A stretch of DNA of 64,000 nt, from the NCBI RefSeq assembly GCF_018448495.1, contig NZ_CP049902.1, forward strand, positions 2,914,001 through 2,978,000. Direction: 5' to 3'. Positions within the stretch are counted from its first letter, which is position 1; each line of letters opens with the position of its first letter. This document shows positions 53,035 through 62,543 of this stretch, piece after piece. The notes below the pieces were generated by a model that saw only the letters and a program-made list of their open reading frames with translations, was not told the DNA's origin and did not search any database. This DNA is from Psychrobacter sp. WY6. Its GTDB lineage: Bacteria; Pseudomonadota; Gammaproteobacteria; Pseudomonadales; Moraxellaceae. The translations under genes and the position numbers were made by a program.

Positions 53035-53216
53035 TGGGTATTGGTGAATTACAAACAATTGCGACCGTTTCTGCCTTTGTTGCCTTCGTAGGTGTTGCAT
53101 GGTGGGCGTATTCGCCAAAAAACAAAAAACGCTTCGAAGAAGATGCACAACTTGCGCTTGATGACGAGGATATAAAATCTCTGTCTGAAGAGCAGCGCAA
53201 TAAGGATAAACGATGA
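53034..53216 (+). CDS. ccoQ: cbb3-type oxidase CcoQ/FixQ-like subunit
   Basis: A 60-residue protein with one N-terminal membrane helix ('TIATVSAFVAFVGVAWWAYS') and a charged tail. Size and position between ccoO and ccoP identify CcoQ, which stabilises the oxidase. Start and stop overlap both neighbours, indicating translational coupling. Confidence 0.9.
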   Translation: MGIGELQTIATVSAFVAFVGVAWWAYSPKNKKRFEEDAQLALDDEDIKSLSEEQRNKDKR

Positions 53217-54347
53217 CATTTTTTTGGAGTTCTTGGATTACCATACTAAGTATCATGTGTTGGGCTGCTATCCTCGGTGTCTTACTAATGGTATTGAAGT
53301 ACAAGCCAGAACTAGAAGATGACGGTACGACAGGCCACGCTTATGATGGTATCAAAGAGTACGACAAGCCATTGCCTAAATGGTGGCTCGTGATATTTTT
53401 TGGCTCTATTGCTTGGGGTGTTGCCTATTGGGTATTTTTCCCAGGTATTTTCCCATCAAAATGGGAAGGTATTGCCACTGTAGAAGTCGATGGCGAAATT
53501 GTACCGTGGACCTCTAAGAACGAGCTATATAGCGAACTTGAGAGTAATAACAAAGTATTTACGGATAACTTTGAGAAAAATATTTTAGCAAAAGCGGATG
53601 CTAGTGGTGCGACAGAGACCTTAGCGGCACTTGCTGAGTTACAGGCAACGATGCGCCGCAGTGAAACACCACCAGCAGATCTGCAAGATCAAATTGACAA
53701 GAAAACTGCAGAACTATCCCCTTATGTAGAAAAGCTTTCAGAAAACCGGAATGCTTTAAAAGTTGGTAGTCGTTTGTTCTTACAGAACTGTGCGGTCTGT
53801 CATGGCTCTAACGCCAAAGGTGCGATAGGCTATCCAAATCTAACTGACAATGACTGGTTATATGGCGGAGAAGCGTCAAACATTTGACCACGCTACATAA
53901 GGTCGAGTTGGTGGTATGGCTGCATGGCGTGATCAAATCGGTGAAGATGGGGTACGTGCGGTATCTGAATACGTGCTATCAATATCTGGCAACCAACCTG
54001 GTTACGAGCTTGATAAAGCTCAAGTCGCTCAAGGTGAGGCCATCTTTAATGAGCCGACTAACTGTGTACTTTGTCATGGTGCAGATGCCAAAGGTATGAC
54101 TTCTACTGGCGCGCCAAACTTGACAGATAACATTTGGTTATATGGTGGTGATCGTGAGACCATCCGCGAAACCTTACGTTATGGTCGTGCTGGTGTGATG
54201 CCTGAGTGGGAAACCAAACTGGGTAATGAGCGTATTATGCTACTTGCAGCTTATGTTTACTCATTATCAGATAAAACCCCTCAACCTGCTGCTAAAGCAC
54301 CAACCGCTACTCAAATAGCAACCACTATAGAAACGACGGCTAACTAA
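53213..54347 (+). CDS. ccoP: cbb3-type cytochrome c oxidase subunit III, diheme (one frameshift)
   Basis: A ~378-residue diheme cytochrome c that feeds electrons to CcoN. Two N-terminal membrane helices ('LSIMCWAAILGVLLMVLKY', 'WWLVIFFGSIAWGVAYWVFF') precede heme sites CAVCH (~200) and CVLCH (~300). 'YDGIKEYDKPLPKWW' is the family hallmark. The frame is lost near 53880-53915 ('WLYGGEASNI' to 'GGMAAWRDQIGEDGV'). Confidence 0.95.
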
Positions 54348-54392
54348 TAGTTAAAGATGGTTGTCATAGCATCAGTGGATAAGATTTGATAA

Positions 54393-54426
54393 AAGGAGAA
54401 CTGTTATTGCAGTTCTCCTTTTTTTA
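54393..54426 (+). terminator. Rho-independent terminator of ccoNOQP
   Basis: A perfect 11-bp stem, AAGGAGAACTG/CAGTTCTCCTT, with a 6-base loop and T tract, 45 bp after ccoP. Confidence 0.92.
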
Positions 54427-54825
54427 TAAATTCTTTGATGAGAATTTATCGACTGCTACCGCATTGTCAAAATTTGAGTAGCAAATGAAATGGAGTTTAA
54501 TACTGCATAGAGCATGACCAATATATCGATCATTATGCTGATATATTGATTGGTTTTTAAGATTATTACCCCATTTATAATAGGGAGAATGCTAAAATGA
54601 TAATACATAAAACCACTTATTAGTGGCGAATTTAGAAGATAGTCATCCATTCTCATTAAGCTATTTGCAATCGATCATTTGGTAGATGGGTTAAAATATT
54701 TTTCTGTTCAATATTTTATCCGCTACTTACTGACATTGATAACATCACACACTCATACATCTGATGATTAAAGATGTTTGTTCATCATGCCAGCAAACTG
54801 ATTCTTTTTTAAAAGAGGCACGTTT
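54427..54825. other. Intergenic region before ccoG
   Basis: A 400-bp AT-rich spacer between the ccoP terminator and ccoG. A hydrophobic 66-codon minus-strand ORF (54456-54656) is present but has no ribosome binding site that I can support. It must hold the ccoG promoter. Confidence 0.4.
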
Positions 54826-56233
54826 ATGTCAGCACCACAACCCAATAAAATCCCTGTACAGCAAATTGACCTTGATGCGACCAAGCATCGAGTTCACCCT
54901 AGGTTTGTCACCGGTTTTTATCAAAACATTCGTGTCGTCACGATGTATGCACTTTTAGCCGCTTTTCTGCTTTGCCGTGGTTACGTTATAATGGTAGGCA
55001 AGCAATATGGCTTGATGTTCCCTCGCAGCATTACTATATTTTTGGCATGACTTTTTTGACCCAAGATTTTTACTTCATTGCCGCCTTTGCGATTATTGCC
55101 GCATTCACTTTATTCATGGTGACTGTGTATGCGGGGCGTGTTTGGTGTGGCTATGCCTGCCCTCAGACGATTTGGACACATCTTTATCAATATGTTGAAA
55201 AATGGGTGATTGGCGATCGCAACAAACGTATCAAATTTGATAAAGAACCGATGAGTGCAAAAAAAGCCTTTAAACGTTCTTTGATATATTTTATTTGGTT
55301 GGTATTTTCAGTGATTACCGCGGCAACCTTTGTCAGTTATGTCGCTGGAACAGATTATTTATATCAAAGCTGGCAAACCATTGGTTTTATTCCTATTCCT
55401 GATTGGCCAACATGGGTATGGGTATCAATGTTTATCTTTACCTTTGCCACTTATGCCAATGCGGGCTACATGCGCGAGCAGATGTGCGTACAGATCTGTC
55501 CTTATGGTCGTTTTCAGAGCGTTATGTTTGATAAAGATACGTTGGTTGTGTCTTATGATTATGAACGTGGCGAACCTCGCGGGGCACGTAAAAAGGCACC
55601 CATCCTGAACATTTAGGGGATTGTATCGAATGTACCATGTGCGTACAGGTTTGTCCGACTGGGATTGATATTCGAGATGGCTTGCAAGTTGGTTGCATCC
55701 AATGTGCTGCTTGTATTGACGCTTGTAATGAAATTATGGATAAAGTCGGCTATCCACGTGGGCTTATCCGCTATACAACAGAACGACAGTTGTCAGAAAA
55801 AGAAAATACCCGCGTCATCAGTCCACGTCTATTTGCTTATTTAGCCGTTATTACTATTTTATGTGGTGGCGTTATTTATGCGTTGACGGACCGTGTACCC
55901 TTAGAGATTGATATTCGCCGTGACCGTAATCAGTTGTCTTCAGTGAATAATCAAGGCATGATTGAAAACAGCTATATCGTCAAGCTGACTAATAAGACAC
56001 AAGAGCCGCATACCTATACAATAACCCTTGCTCCACAAGAAGGTTTGAGCTTGGAGCTGCGATTCAATGATGTACCATTAGAAGCAGGTGAAAGCTTTGA
56101 TATGCCTGTGAGTATTTATGGCGATCCTAAGGTTATCGATTTTGAACAAACATCAGTGACCCTAAATGTGACCAGTGAAGATGGTCAGTATAAAGTCAGT
56201 AAACAAAACGTATTTACTACTCAAGGGCAGTAG
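54826..56233 (+). CDS. ccoG: Cytochrome c oxidase accessory protein CcoG/RdxA (about two frameshifts)
   Basis: A ~470-residue membrane ferredoxin-like protein; CcoG reduces copper for cbb3 oxidase assembly. It opens 'MSAPQPNKIPVQQIDLDATK'; membrane segments follow, then 'GRVWCGYACPQTIWTHLYQY', 'MREQMCVQICPYGRFQSVMF' and the two 4Fe-4S motifs in 'CIECTMCVQVCPTGIDIRDG' and 'CIQCAACIDACNEIMDK'; a C-terminal IG-like periplasmic domain ends the protein. Breaks are near 54980 and 55605. Confidence 0.93.
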
Positions 56234-56260
56234 GTTTTTATAAGCGATTGATAGCTTAGC

Positions 56261-56429
56261 TAGTGCGGGTCTTCATTTTAAAAGTGGTAATAAAAATGCA
56301 ATAAATGACAGCCAAACTGGGAAAATAGTATAGATAATATCGTGCTATTAACCAGCTGTTTGACATAGTTTGGCAAAATTTAACCATTTTCCATTTAGGT
56401 GCTTTCATTCAGACTGAGGATGCGCCCTA
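56261..56429. mobile_element. MITE-like element, copy 4 (169 bp, inverted, most diverged)
   Basis: Ends TAGTGCGGGTCTTCATTTTA and GACTGAGGATGCGCCCTA. The interior carries 'AGTTTGGCAAAATTTAACCA', the reverse complement of the core of copies 1 and 2. It lies between ccoG and fixH. Confidence 0.65.
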
Positions 56430-56569
56430 GTATATATTCTATATTTCACCTGTGAGTCAGTGGCTAGCAGGTGGACGATTTATCATTAAACTGGCAGCTG
56501 TTTCGCTGTCAGTTTATCCATTGATACATATAGATATCTGATAAACAGATATCTGATTAATGGTATTTT

Positions 56570-57151
56570 ATGTCTACTCCCGCATCAAATTTTAAGCATC
56601 AAGATACTCAGCCATGGTATAAGAATTACATGGTGGTTATTTTTGTTATTGGCATGCCAGCATTTGTCGTAGTGGCCTGTATCTTTTTTGTTTATTACTC
56701 TTATCAAATTCGGGATAGCGTGGTACGTGACGACTGGTATATGGATGGTAAGACGCTTTATCATGATGTGTCACGTGACAAATTGACTTATGACTTAGAT
56801 TTGCACGGCGAAATGCAGTTTGCAGATAATGGTGATGTTGTATTCTATCTAAATTATCCTGAACAGAGTCTGCAATCAGGTAAACTGCTGAATGGCAATC
56901 CTCTGGCTTATCCTGAAAAACTAGATCTGTCTATCTCACATGCAACCGATATCAAAAAAGATCACGATGTCGTACTTCAACATGTCGAAGGCAATAAATA
57001 CAGTGCGCAGGTAGATATAGATCCTTTAAAAGCAAAATATTATCTACAAGTAAGTAGCGATGGTAAAGATGACTGGCGTATGCAAGATGTGGCGAAATTA
57101 CCACGTTCAAAAGTTAGCTTTGACCCATTACCTGTTTTTGCAGAAAGTTGA
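56570..57151 (+). CDS. FixH/CcoH family protein
   Basis: A 193-residue protein with one N-terminal membrane helix ('YMVVIFVIGMPAFVVVACIF', ~20-45) and a periplasmic domain including 'VVRDDWYMDGKTLYHDVSRD' and 'AKYYLQVSSDGKDDWRMQ'. The FixH family assists cbb3 oxidase assembly; its place behind ccoG supports this. It ends at a strong terminator. Confidence 0.85.
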   Translation: MSTPASNFKHQDTQPWYKNYMVVIFVIGMPAFVVVACIFFVYYSYQIRDSVVRDDWYMDGKTLYHDVSRDKLTYDLDLHGEMQFADNGDVVFYLNYPEQSLQSGKLLNGNPLAYPEKLDLSISHATDIKKDHDVVLQHVEGNKYSAQVDIDPLKAKYYLQVSSDGKDDWRMQDVAKLPRSKVSFDPLPVFAES

Positions 57152-57204
57152 TTTTACCAATCTTGCTATTATAAGCATGATTAATAATTGATTTATTAAC
57201 ACAT

Positions 57205-57242
57205 AAAAAACCAGCCATTAGTAGATAATGAGCTGGTTTTTT
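57205..57242. terminator. Bidirectional Rho-independent terminator
   Basis: AAAAAACCAGC / GCTGGTTTTTT stem around a 16-base loop, between convergent fixH and ttcA. Confidence 0.88.
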
Positions 57243-57289
57243 ATAGCCAATTTAAAGGTTTTAGCGATAGCTGGTTCAGTATAGAACCA

Positions 57290-58436
57290 TCAAATAACCG
57301 GATTAATCGTTGGGATTTTTTGCGTGATACGATTATCTGCTGTCGCTTTATCTGATTCTGGCAGTTGCTGTTTATCACTCATAAACTTCGGATTGAACGC
57401 TTGAGTTTTTGGCGATACAGGTAAGCCAATTTCAGCCAAGCTCTCGGTCTGCCCTGCTTGGATGTTATCCCCTTCAAACAAACGCTCATTGTCACGATCA
57501 AGACTTAACTGCTCAAAATCAAACAATTCACGGTCTGCTAGTTGCGACGGTGCGACGTTTTGCATGGCTTTAAAAATAGAGGCCAACGCTGCGGATGAGC
57601 ATTATCCCATTCCCGCAACATATCGTTGATAATGGCTCTTTGTAAGTTGGTTTGGCTGCCACATAAGTTGCATGGAATAATTGGAAATTCTTTTAAGCGA
57701 GCATATTCGATAATGTCTTTTTCTTCGACATAAGCCAATGGGCGAATAAGTAGGTTTTGCTTGTCATCACTGAGCAATTTCGGTGGCATCGATTTAAGAG
57801 TGCCGCCATGAAATAAATTCAAAAAGAAAGTCGCCAACATATCATCGCGATGATGACCCAGCGCAATTTTGGTTGCGCCAATCTGCTTAGCAAAACCGTA
57901 TAACGAGCCGCGGCGCAGACGTGAACACGCCGAGCAATAAGTTTTGCCTTCTGGCACCACGCTCTTAACGATACTATAAGTATCTTTTTCTAAGATATAG
58001 TGAGCAATACCCTGCTCGTTCAGATACGCTGGCAAAATATCCTCAGGGTAACCGGGCTGCTTTTGATCGAGATTGACCGCGACGATTAATCGGCGCGATA
58101 CGCTTGAGTAATAGTAAAATATCCAGCAAGGTATAGCTGTTTACCACCTGAAACACAGACCATGACCACATCGCCGTCTTCGATCATATTAAAATCACGA
58201 ATCGCCCAAGAGACTTGTCTACGCAGCTTCTTTTGTAGCTTACGGAACTCTGCTGATTCAGTAGACGTTGACGGTGCAGCGGCGATACTGTCTTCATTTG
58301 TATGATCGTCAGCAACATCCTCATATTCCATACTATCACCATCAGTGTCCCAAGCATGATTATCCAAACCTGTATCAGCTGACATATCATCGATTTCAGG
58401 CGTAATTTTTGGCGTAAACAAGGTTGCTGCGGTCAT
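57290..58436 (-). CDS. ttcA: tRNA 2-thiocytidine synthetase TtcA (about two frameshifts)
   Basis: A ~382-residue PP-loop ATPase that thiolates C32 of tRNA via a [4Fe-4S] cluster. A ~75-residue acidic extension precedes '[19 protein letters not shown]'. The PP-loop is damaged as read: VSGGK is followed by two missing bases where [10 protein letters not shown] should follow. Cluster cysteines are in '[17 protein letters not shown]' and '[16 protein letters not shown]'; '[20 protein letters not shown]' is diagnostic. A second break is at ~57575, before the C-terminal tail. It converges with fixH. Confidence 0.9.
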
Positions 58437-58799
58437 AAGTTACTCATATCTTTACAAGGGAATTTTGCTAAAAAATGGAAGAATAAAGCCTTTAGCAAGG
58501 AGGTAATAGTACAGTGGCTCTAAAAGCAGCGATTATAACAAAATTTGCTAACAGATTGAAAAGATGAGAGTAAACTATCAGATTAAATATTCAGTTTTTA
58601 TGGCTTAGCTCAGGGCATGCTGAACATTCGACCATAGCACTGCTGATAGCTCCATACTTTTATAAACAAATTTCTCTTTTGAGCTGATTAAGGTTTCATA
58701 TCGTATTTATAATGGCTCCGTGGTTCTGTAATGAGCGTATTTTTGCTAAAATAGGCGTTTTTCGCAAACCCATTTCGCAAACCAATAATAGATACCACT
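58437..58799. other. Divergent intergenic region ttcA / queC
   Basis: A 360-bp spacer that should contain both promoters. I looked for a preQ1 riboswitch before queC and saw no recognisable one. No gene found. Confidence 0.45.
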
Positions 58800-59569
58800 A
58801 TGACTAATGTTACTTCGCAAAGCGCCTCTAATAATCAAGCCTTCGATACCTTAAATGCTCTGCATAAAAGCCAAAATGCCGTTGTGCTACTGTCAGGCGG
58901 GCTTGATTCGGTGACTTGTTGTATTGGGCCAAGGCACGTTATGCGTCAGTGACTGCGGTCAGTTTTAATTATGGTCAACGCCACAATAGTGAGCTGGTCG
59001 CGGCAAAAGCCATCGCTGAGACTGCAGGGGTCAATCACAGAATCATTGATATTGATATCGCTCAGCTTGGTGGCTCTTCGCTGACAGATCACAGTATGAT
59101 TGTTCCTGATGGCGATACGGATAAATTCCCTAATAAAAGCGTGATGAGATTGATAACGACGCTATTCCCAACAATGTGCCTGCGCGTAATACGATATTTT
59201 TGTCTTATGCACTAGCCGTTGCTGAAGTGACCGATGCCAATCATATCGTTATGGCGTCAGCTCAGTCGATTACTCAGGCTACCCCGACTGTCGTCCAGAG
59301 TATATGCCGCCTTCGAGCATATGGCCAATCTTGCCACCAAAGCAGGCGTTACCGGTCATCACTTATCCATTCAAACACCATTACAGCAACTGTCAAAAGC
59401 AAAAACCATTGAGCTTGGATTGTCATTGGGCGTCGATTATGGGCAAACCATATCTTGCTACCAAGCCGATGCACAAGGTCTTGCTTGCGGTGTATGTGAC
59501 AGCTGTGCCTTACGCCGTCAAGGATTTGCTCAGGCGGGCATCACTGACCCAACCCATTATCAATCTTAG
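58800..59569 (+). CDS. queC: 7-cyano-7-deazaguanine synthase QueC (about three frameshifts)
   Basis: A ~257-residue enzyme that makes preQ0 for queuosine tRNA modification, using ATP and ammonia. It shows the PP-loop '[13 protein letters not shown]' (~35-47), '[20 protein letters not shown]', '[18 protein letters not shown]' and the zinc site C-x8-C-x2-C-x2-C in '[17 protein letters not shown]'. Breaks are near 58916, 59150 and 59300. The N-terminal ~30 residues are an extension before the domain. Confidence 0.92.
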
Positions 59570-59804
59570 TGAATGATAGAATTGCACTTGCATGAAAGCG
59601 TGATAGCAATCAACATTAGCGAAACATTCGCTTGCATTAACACAGCACACCGCCGTTGTATTTTAACTCACATACTTGTTATGGTATGAGCGATTGCATT
59701 TATCACAAGATATAAGTAACCACATTAGTCAACGAACTATGAGTACTTTTGCTTGACTTTGAGTACAAAATTTAGAAAATTGATGTTACCCGTAAGAGGA
59801 TATT

Positions 59805-60133
59805 TTGAAGTTGTTGCCATTATTACCCCTAGCTTTAGCTGCCATTTTTGTGATGCCACAAGCAAACGCTGCCGATATTAAGCAAAATAACATCAATACC
59901 TGCGTTAATGGTGCGGTCAAATATAAAGTCGCTGACAAAGGCGATGCGACCAAACTATGCAATTGCACTATTGGTGTGCGTAGCAACATGACCATCGGTC
60001 AGATGTGGGAAATTGAGAGCTATGCTCAAGACAAAAAGATCCTTCTGGACTGCCTTACGTCAAAAAAATGCAAAAAGATTTGCAGCAATGCACTGTTGGC
60101 TTAGATTTAAAACAGCCACAAAAACCAGCGTAA
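59805..60133 (+). CDS. Small secreted Cys-containing protein (one frameshift)
   Basis: A ~109-residue protein beginning at TTG with AAGAGGA 4 bases upstream. The signal peptide 'LLPLALAAIFVMPQANA' is cleaved near AADIKQ, leaving ~85 residues with four or five cysteines ('NTCVNGAVKYKV', 'LCNCTIGVRSNMTIGQMW'). A one-base slip in a run of As at ~60068 moves the tail to 'MQKDLQQCTVGLDLKQPQK', which ends at 60133 just before a perfect terminator and is a more natural C-terminus. No family recognised. Confidence 0.6.
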
Positions 60134-60152
60134 TACACATCTCGTTTGATAT

Positions 60153-60184
60153 ACAAAAGACTGGCTATTGCCAGTCTTTTGTAT
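60153..60184 (+). terminator. Rho-independent terminator (copy 1 of a duplicated hairpin)
   Basis: A perfect AAAAGACTGGC/GCCAGTCTTTT stem with a TATT loop, 22 bp after the small secreted protein. The core CTGGCTATTGCCAGTCTTTT recurs at ~61699. Confidence 0.88.
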
Positions 60185-60297
60185 ATACCTAAACCATTGT
60201 TTTTATTACATATATATTAAACACTATATCTATTGGTAGCCATTTTTATAGTTACCTGTAGCTTTCTCTCCTTTTATAGCACTCCGAAAAACTCCCC

Positions 60298-60471
60298 TTA
60301 TTTCATTCTCTTAACACTAGTAACCCCATCAAACTTCGTTAAGCAGCTCATATAATAATCTTCTATATCGTGATATTCAGTGAATAACCGATTATAGGTT
60401 TCATAGTGCATGCCTTTAGGTTTTCGATAAGGGTTTTCATGACACTTCAAACGCTTTCTTATTGCTTGCAT
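60298..60471 (-). pseudogene. C-terminal remnant of a mobile-element-linked protein family (57 codons)
   Basis: The ORF reads 'MQAIRKRLKCHENPYRKPKG' then 'MHYETYNRLFTEYHDIEDYY'. The 'PKGMHxxTYxRL' block resembles, from memory, the tail of a zinc-ribbon hypothetical family common in phage and accessory DNA. The upstream zinc-ribbon part is absent and an in-frame stop lies just before, so this is probably a truncated gene. Confidence 0.4.
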
Positions 60472-60511
60472 ACTTGCATCAGGTCGCTAGCACCGCTGCA
60501 TAAGCTGTCGC

Positions 60512-60907
60512 TCAATGTGTGCTTAATTCCTTCAGCTCAATCCTCTTGAATGATACCGCCCTATCTGCTTTTGCTTCTGCACTGGACTGTGCCCAAGCTG
60601 CGTGTGCTTTTGCGTACGCTTCTGCCCTAGCTGCTTCTACTTTTACCCTAGCTGCTTTTTCTTCTGTCCTAGCTATTTCTGCTTTTGCAATGGCTGCGTT
60701 TGCTTTTGCAATGGCTGCGTCTGCTTTCGCGTATGCTTCTGCCCTAGCTACTTTTCCTGCTGCTTGTGCTTTTGCGTATGCTTCTGCACTAGATGGTTCG
60801 GCTGCAACCATGGCATATTCATTATTAGCACTTGCTATTCCCAAAGAACAAACTGTTAAAACTACAATGCCTGATATGAATGTGAATAAGTGGTTTAATG
60901 CTTTCAT
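60512..60907 (-). CDS. Alanine-rich repeat coiled-coil protein, exported
   Basis: A ~131-residue protein starting 'MKALNHLFTFISGIVVLTVC', a signal peptide cleaved near 'GIASA-NNEY'. Residues ~38-115 are low-complexity repeats of the type A-x-A-K-A with alternating Ala, Lys and Glu ('AEAYAKADAAIAKANAAIAK'), predicted to form one long helix or coiled coil in the periplasm. An open frame at 60519-61070 on the plus strand is the shadow of these repeats. ATG at 60907 is favoured over 60931 because it places the signal peptide at the N-terminus. No function known. Confidence 0.65.
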   Translation of the reverse strand: MKALNHLFTFISGIVVLTVCSLGIASANNEYAMVAAEPSSAEAYAKAQAAGKVARAEAYAKADAAIAKANAAIAKAEIARTEEKAARVKVEAARAEAYAKAHAAWAQSSAEAKADRAVSFKRIELKELSTH

Positions 60908-61017
60908 TGTATTGTTTACTCTCAGCTTCATTCAAATAAATCTACAATACACGATATCTAAATCATTAGGCAAGTTTGCTTCTTCCTGCCTCCTCATTGC
61001 TTGCATCGTTATTATGA

Positions 61018-61669
61018 TAAAACTATCTTTCATTCGAGACATATACTCCTTTGCTCGTACTGTTCCATAAACTCCCCTTAACGTTCTTTACTTTCACTGT
61101 GAGCGGCTCTAACTAGTAGCTCGCAATGGTTATTATGTATCTGTTGGTCGCTGATATCACGATTGATCCAGTCGTAGTAGCTTGACGGCTTAATACTTAG
61201 TACACGGCACATAGAGACGATACTAAAACCTGTCTATTAGTTATAAAGGCATACCTTACTAGCCGTGCTTGGCGAAGTACGCCGTCGCCTCATTCGAGCA
61301 TAGCTCTCATCTTGCATCGGGGCGAAACAGTGCTTCGCTTTATCCTTCCTCATTTAGTTCTCTCGTTCCTCTTCAGCCACTTTAAGCTGTCGTTTGAGGC
61401 GCTTGTTCTCTTCCATCACGGCCATAAGCTGTGGCGTACTGCTCAGTCCCTTCAAGCTTGCCTTGAGTGGCTTTGTTATGCCAGTTAGATAAGGTCTGCA
61501 TGGCGATACCAAGCTGCTTTGCAGTCGCTGAAATATCCCCATCGTTGTCCGCTATCTTCTTGACGGCTTCAGCTTTGAATTCTGTGCTGTAAGTTCTGAT
61601 TTTCTTAGTCATGGAAACTCCTCATCGAGTCGTTAGTTTACCAAGTTTAGGTGTACGGTTTCTTCAGCA
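61018..61669 (-). mobile_element. IS3-family insertion sequence remnant
   Basis: The right end near 61669 begins TGAAGAAACCGTACACCTAA on the minus strand, in the style of an IS3 end. OrfA (61354-61612) is followed by the start of OrfB in pieces ('SIVSMCRVLSIKPSSYYDWI', then 'YGTVRAKEYMSRMKDSF'). The rest of OrfB, with the DDE core, and the left end are missing; the sequence runs into the upstream region of the Ala-rich gene. Confidence 0.75.
61354..61612 (-). pseudogene. IS3-family transposase OrfA (frameshifted)
   Basis: 'MTKKIRTYSTEFKAEAVKKI', 'ISATAKQLGIAMQTLSNWHN' (helix-turn-helix) and, in the next frame, 'MEENKRLKRQLKVAEEEREN' (leucine-zipper-like) match IS3 OrfA. The 'DILKKATAYFAKH' end expected of OrfA is only partly recognisable further down. 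The break is at ~61440. Confidence 0.8.
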
Positions 61670-61696
61670 TAGCTCAGAATAAATAGAAGTGAAATA

Positions 61697-61722
61697 TACT
61701 GGCTATTGCCAGTCTTTTTTGT
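61697..61722 (+). terminator. Duplicated terminator hairpin (copy 2)
   Basis: CTGGC-TATT-GCCAG followed by TCTTTTTT repeats the core of the hairpin at 60153-60184. It has no gene immediately upstream on the plus strand; the IS remnant and the Ala-rich gene lie between the two copies. Confidence 0.6.
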
Positions 61723-61854
61723 TGTCAATACAGGCGCAAAGTTAAAACTGATTATGAATCGCTGCTAATCTGCTTATAATAAGAACACAGTATAGATACC
61801 AATCGACATAAGCACGAATTAAGTACTGACATAAACGAATATAAGGATTTTATA

Positions 61855-62350
61855 ATGCAAAACCAACCACAGAAACCTAACCTTACCTGACTTTCCAGTG
61901 ACGATAGTACGAAAGCTTGCAGGCAACTTTATCCATGATGAAATCAATCTCAAAGAGATGATTGCCAATACTGATAAAGGACTTATTTTGTACTTTTATC
62001 CAAAAGATAGTACGCCAGGCTGTACTACTCAAGCAACCGAATTTACTGCTCATCTCCATGAGTTTGATGATTTAGGCTATGACATTATTGGCGTCTCACG
62101 TGATAGTGTTGAATCTCACGAGAAATTCATCACCAAATATGATTTAAACATTGCCCTTATCAGCGATACTGATGAAAAACTATGCCAATACTTTGACGTT
62201 ATTAAAGAAAAAAATATGTACGGCAAAATAACATTAGGGCTGGTCCGCTCAGCGTTCGTTTTTAACAAAGATGGCACGCTCACTCATGCTCAGCGAAATT
62301 TACGTGCCAAAGGCTACACTGAACGTTTGCTTGAAACCTTAGCACCTTAA
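61855..62350 (+). CDS. Peroxiredoxin, Bcp/PrxQ type (one frameshift)
   Basis: A ~165-residue thiol peroxidase. The peroxidatic Cys is in 'YFYPKDSTPGCTTQATEF'; the resolving Cys five residues later in classical PrxQ is replaced by Thr, so it would act as a 1-Cys type. 'IIGVSRDSVESHEKFITKYD' and 'ALISDTDEKLCQYFDV' confirm the family. The N-terminus (MQNQPQKPNL) is one base out of frame with the rest at ~61887. Confidence 0.9.
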
Positions 62351-62543
62351 CCAATAAAACTAAGAGTCATAAAAAAGCATTTTAAAATAGACGCTAATAA
62401 TCATTACGATAAACGCTGGATATCAGAGGCTGAAAGTCGTTTTTTAATAATTTTTTAGAGCAATCTCTTATCAGAGGAATCTCTTAAAAAAATCATCTAA
62501 AAAACAGCCCTGAATAATAAACATCTTATAACTTGAGAATCAT

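Noticed and set aside
54456-54656. Minus-strand hydrophobic 66-codon ORF between ccoP and ccoG
   Set aside because: Ile/Leu/Tyr-rich ORFs arise easily in AT-rich spacers; there is no ribosome binding site or family match.
58437-58799. preQ1 riboswitch before queC
   Set aside because: No recognisable preQ1 aptamer sequence was found in the leader.
60590-60800. CRISPR-like short repeats
   Set aside because: The repeats are adjacent, degenerate and in frame with the Ala-rich protein; there are no unique spacers and no cas genes.
60519-61070. Plus-strand 183-codon Ala/Phe-rich ORF
   Set aside because: It is the antisense shadow of the Ala-rich repeats; only the minus-strand reading has a signal peptide and Lys/Glu patterning.
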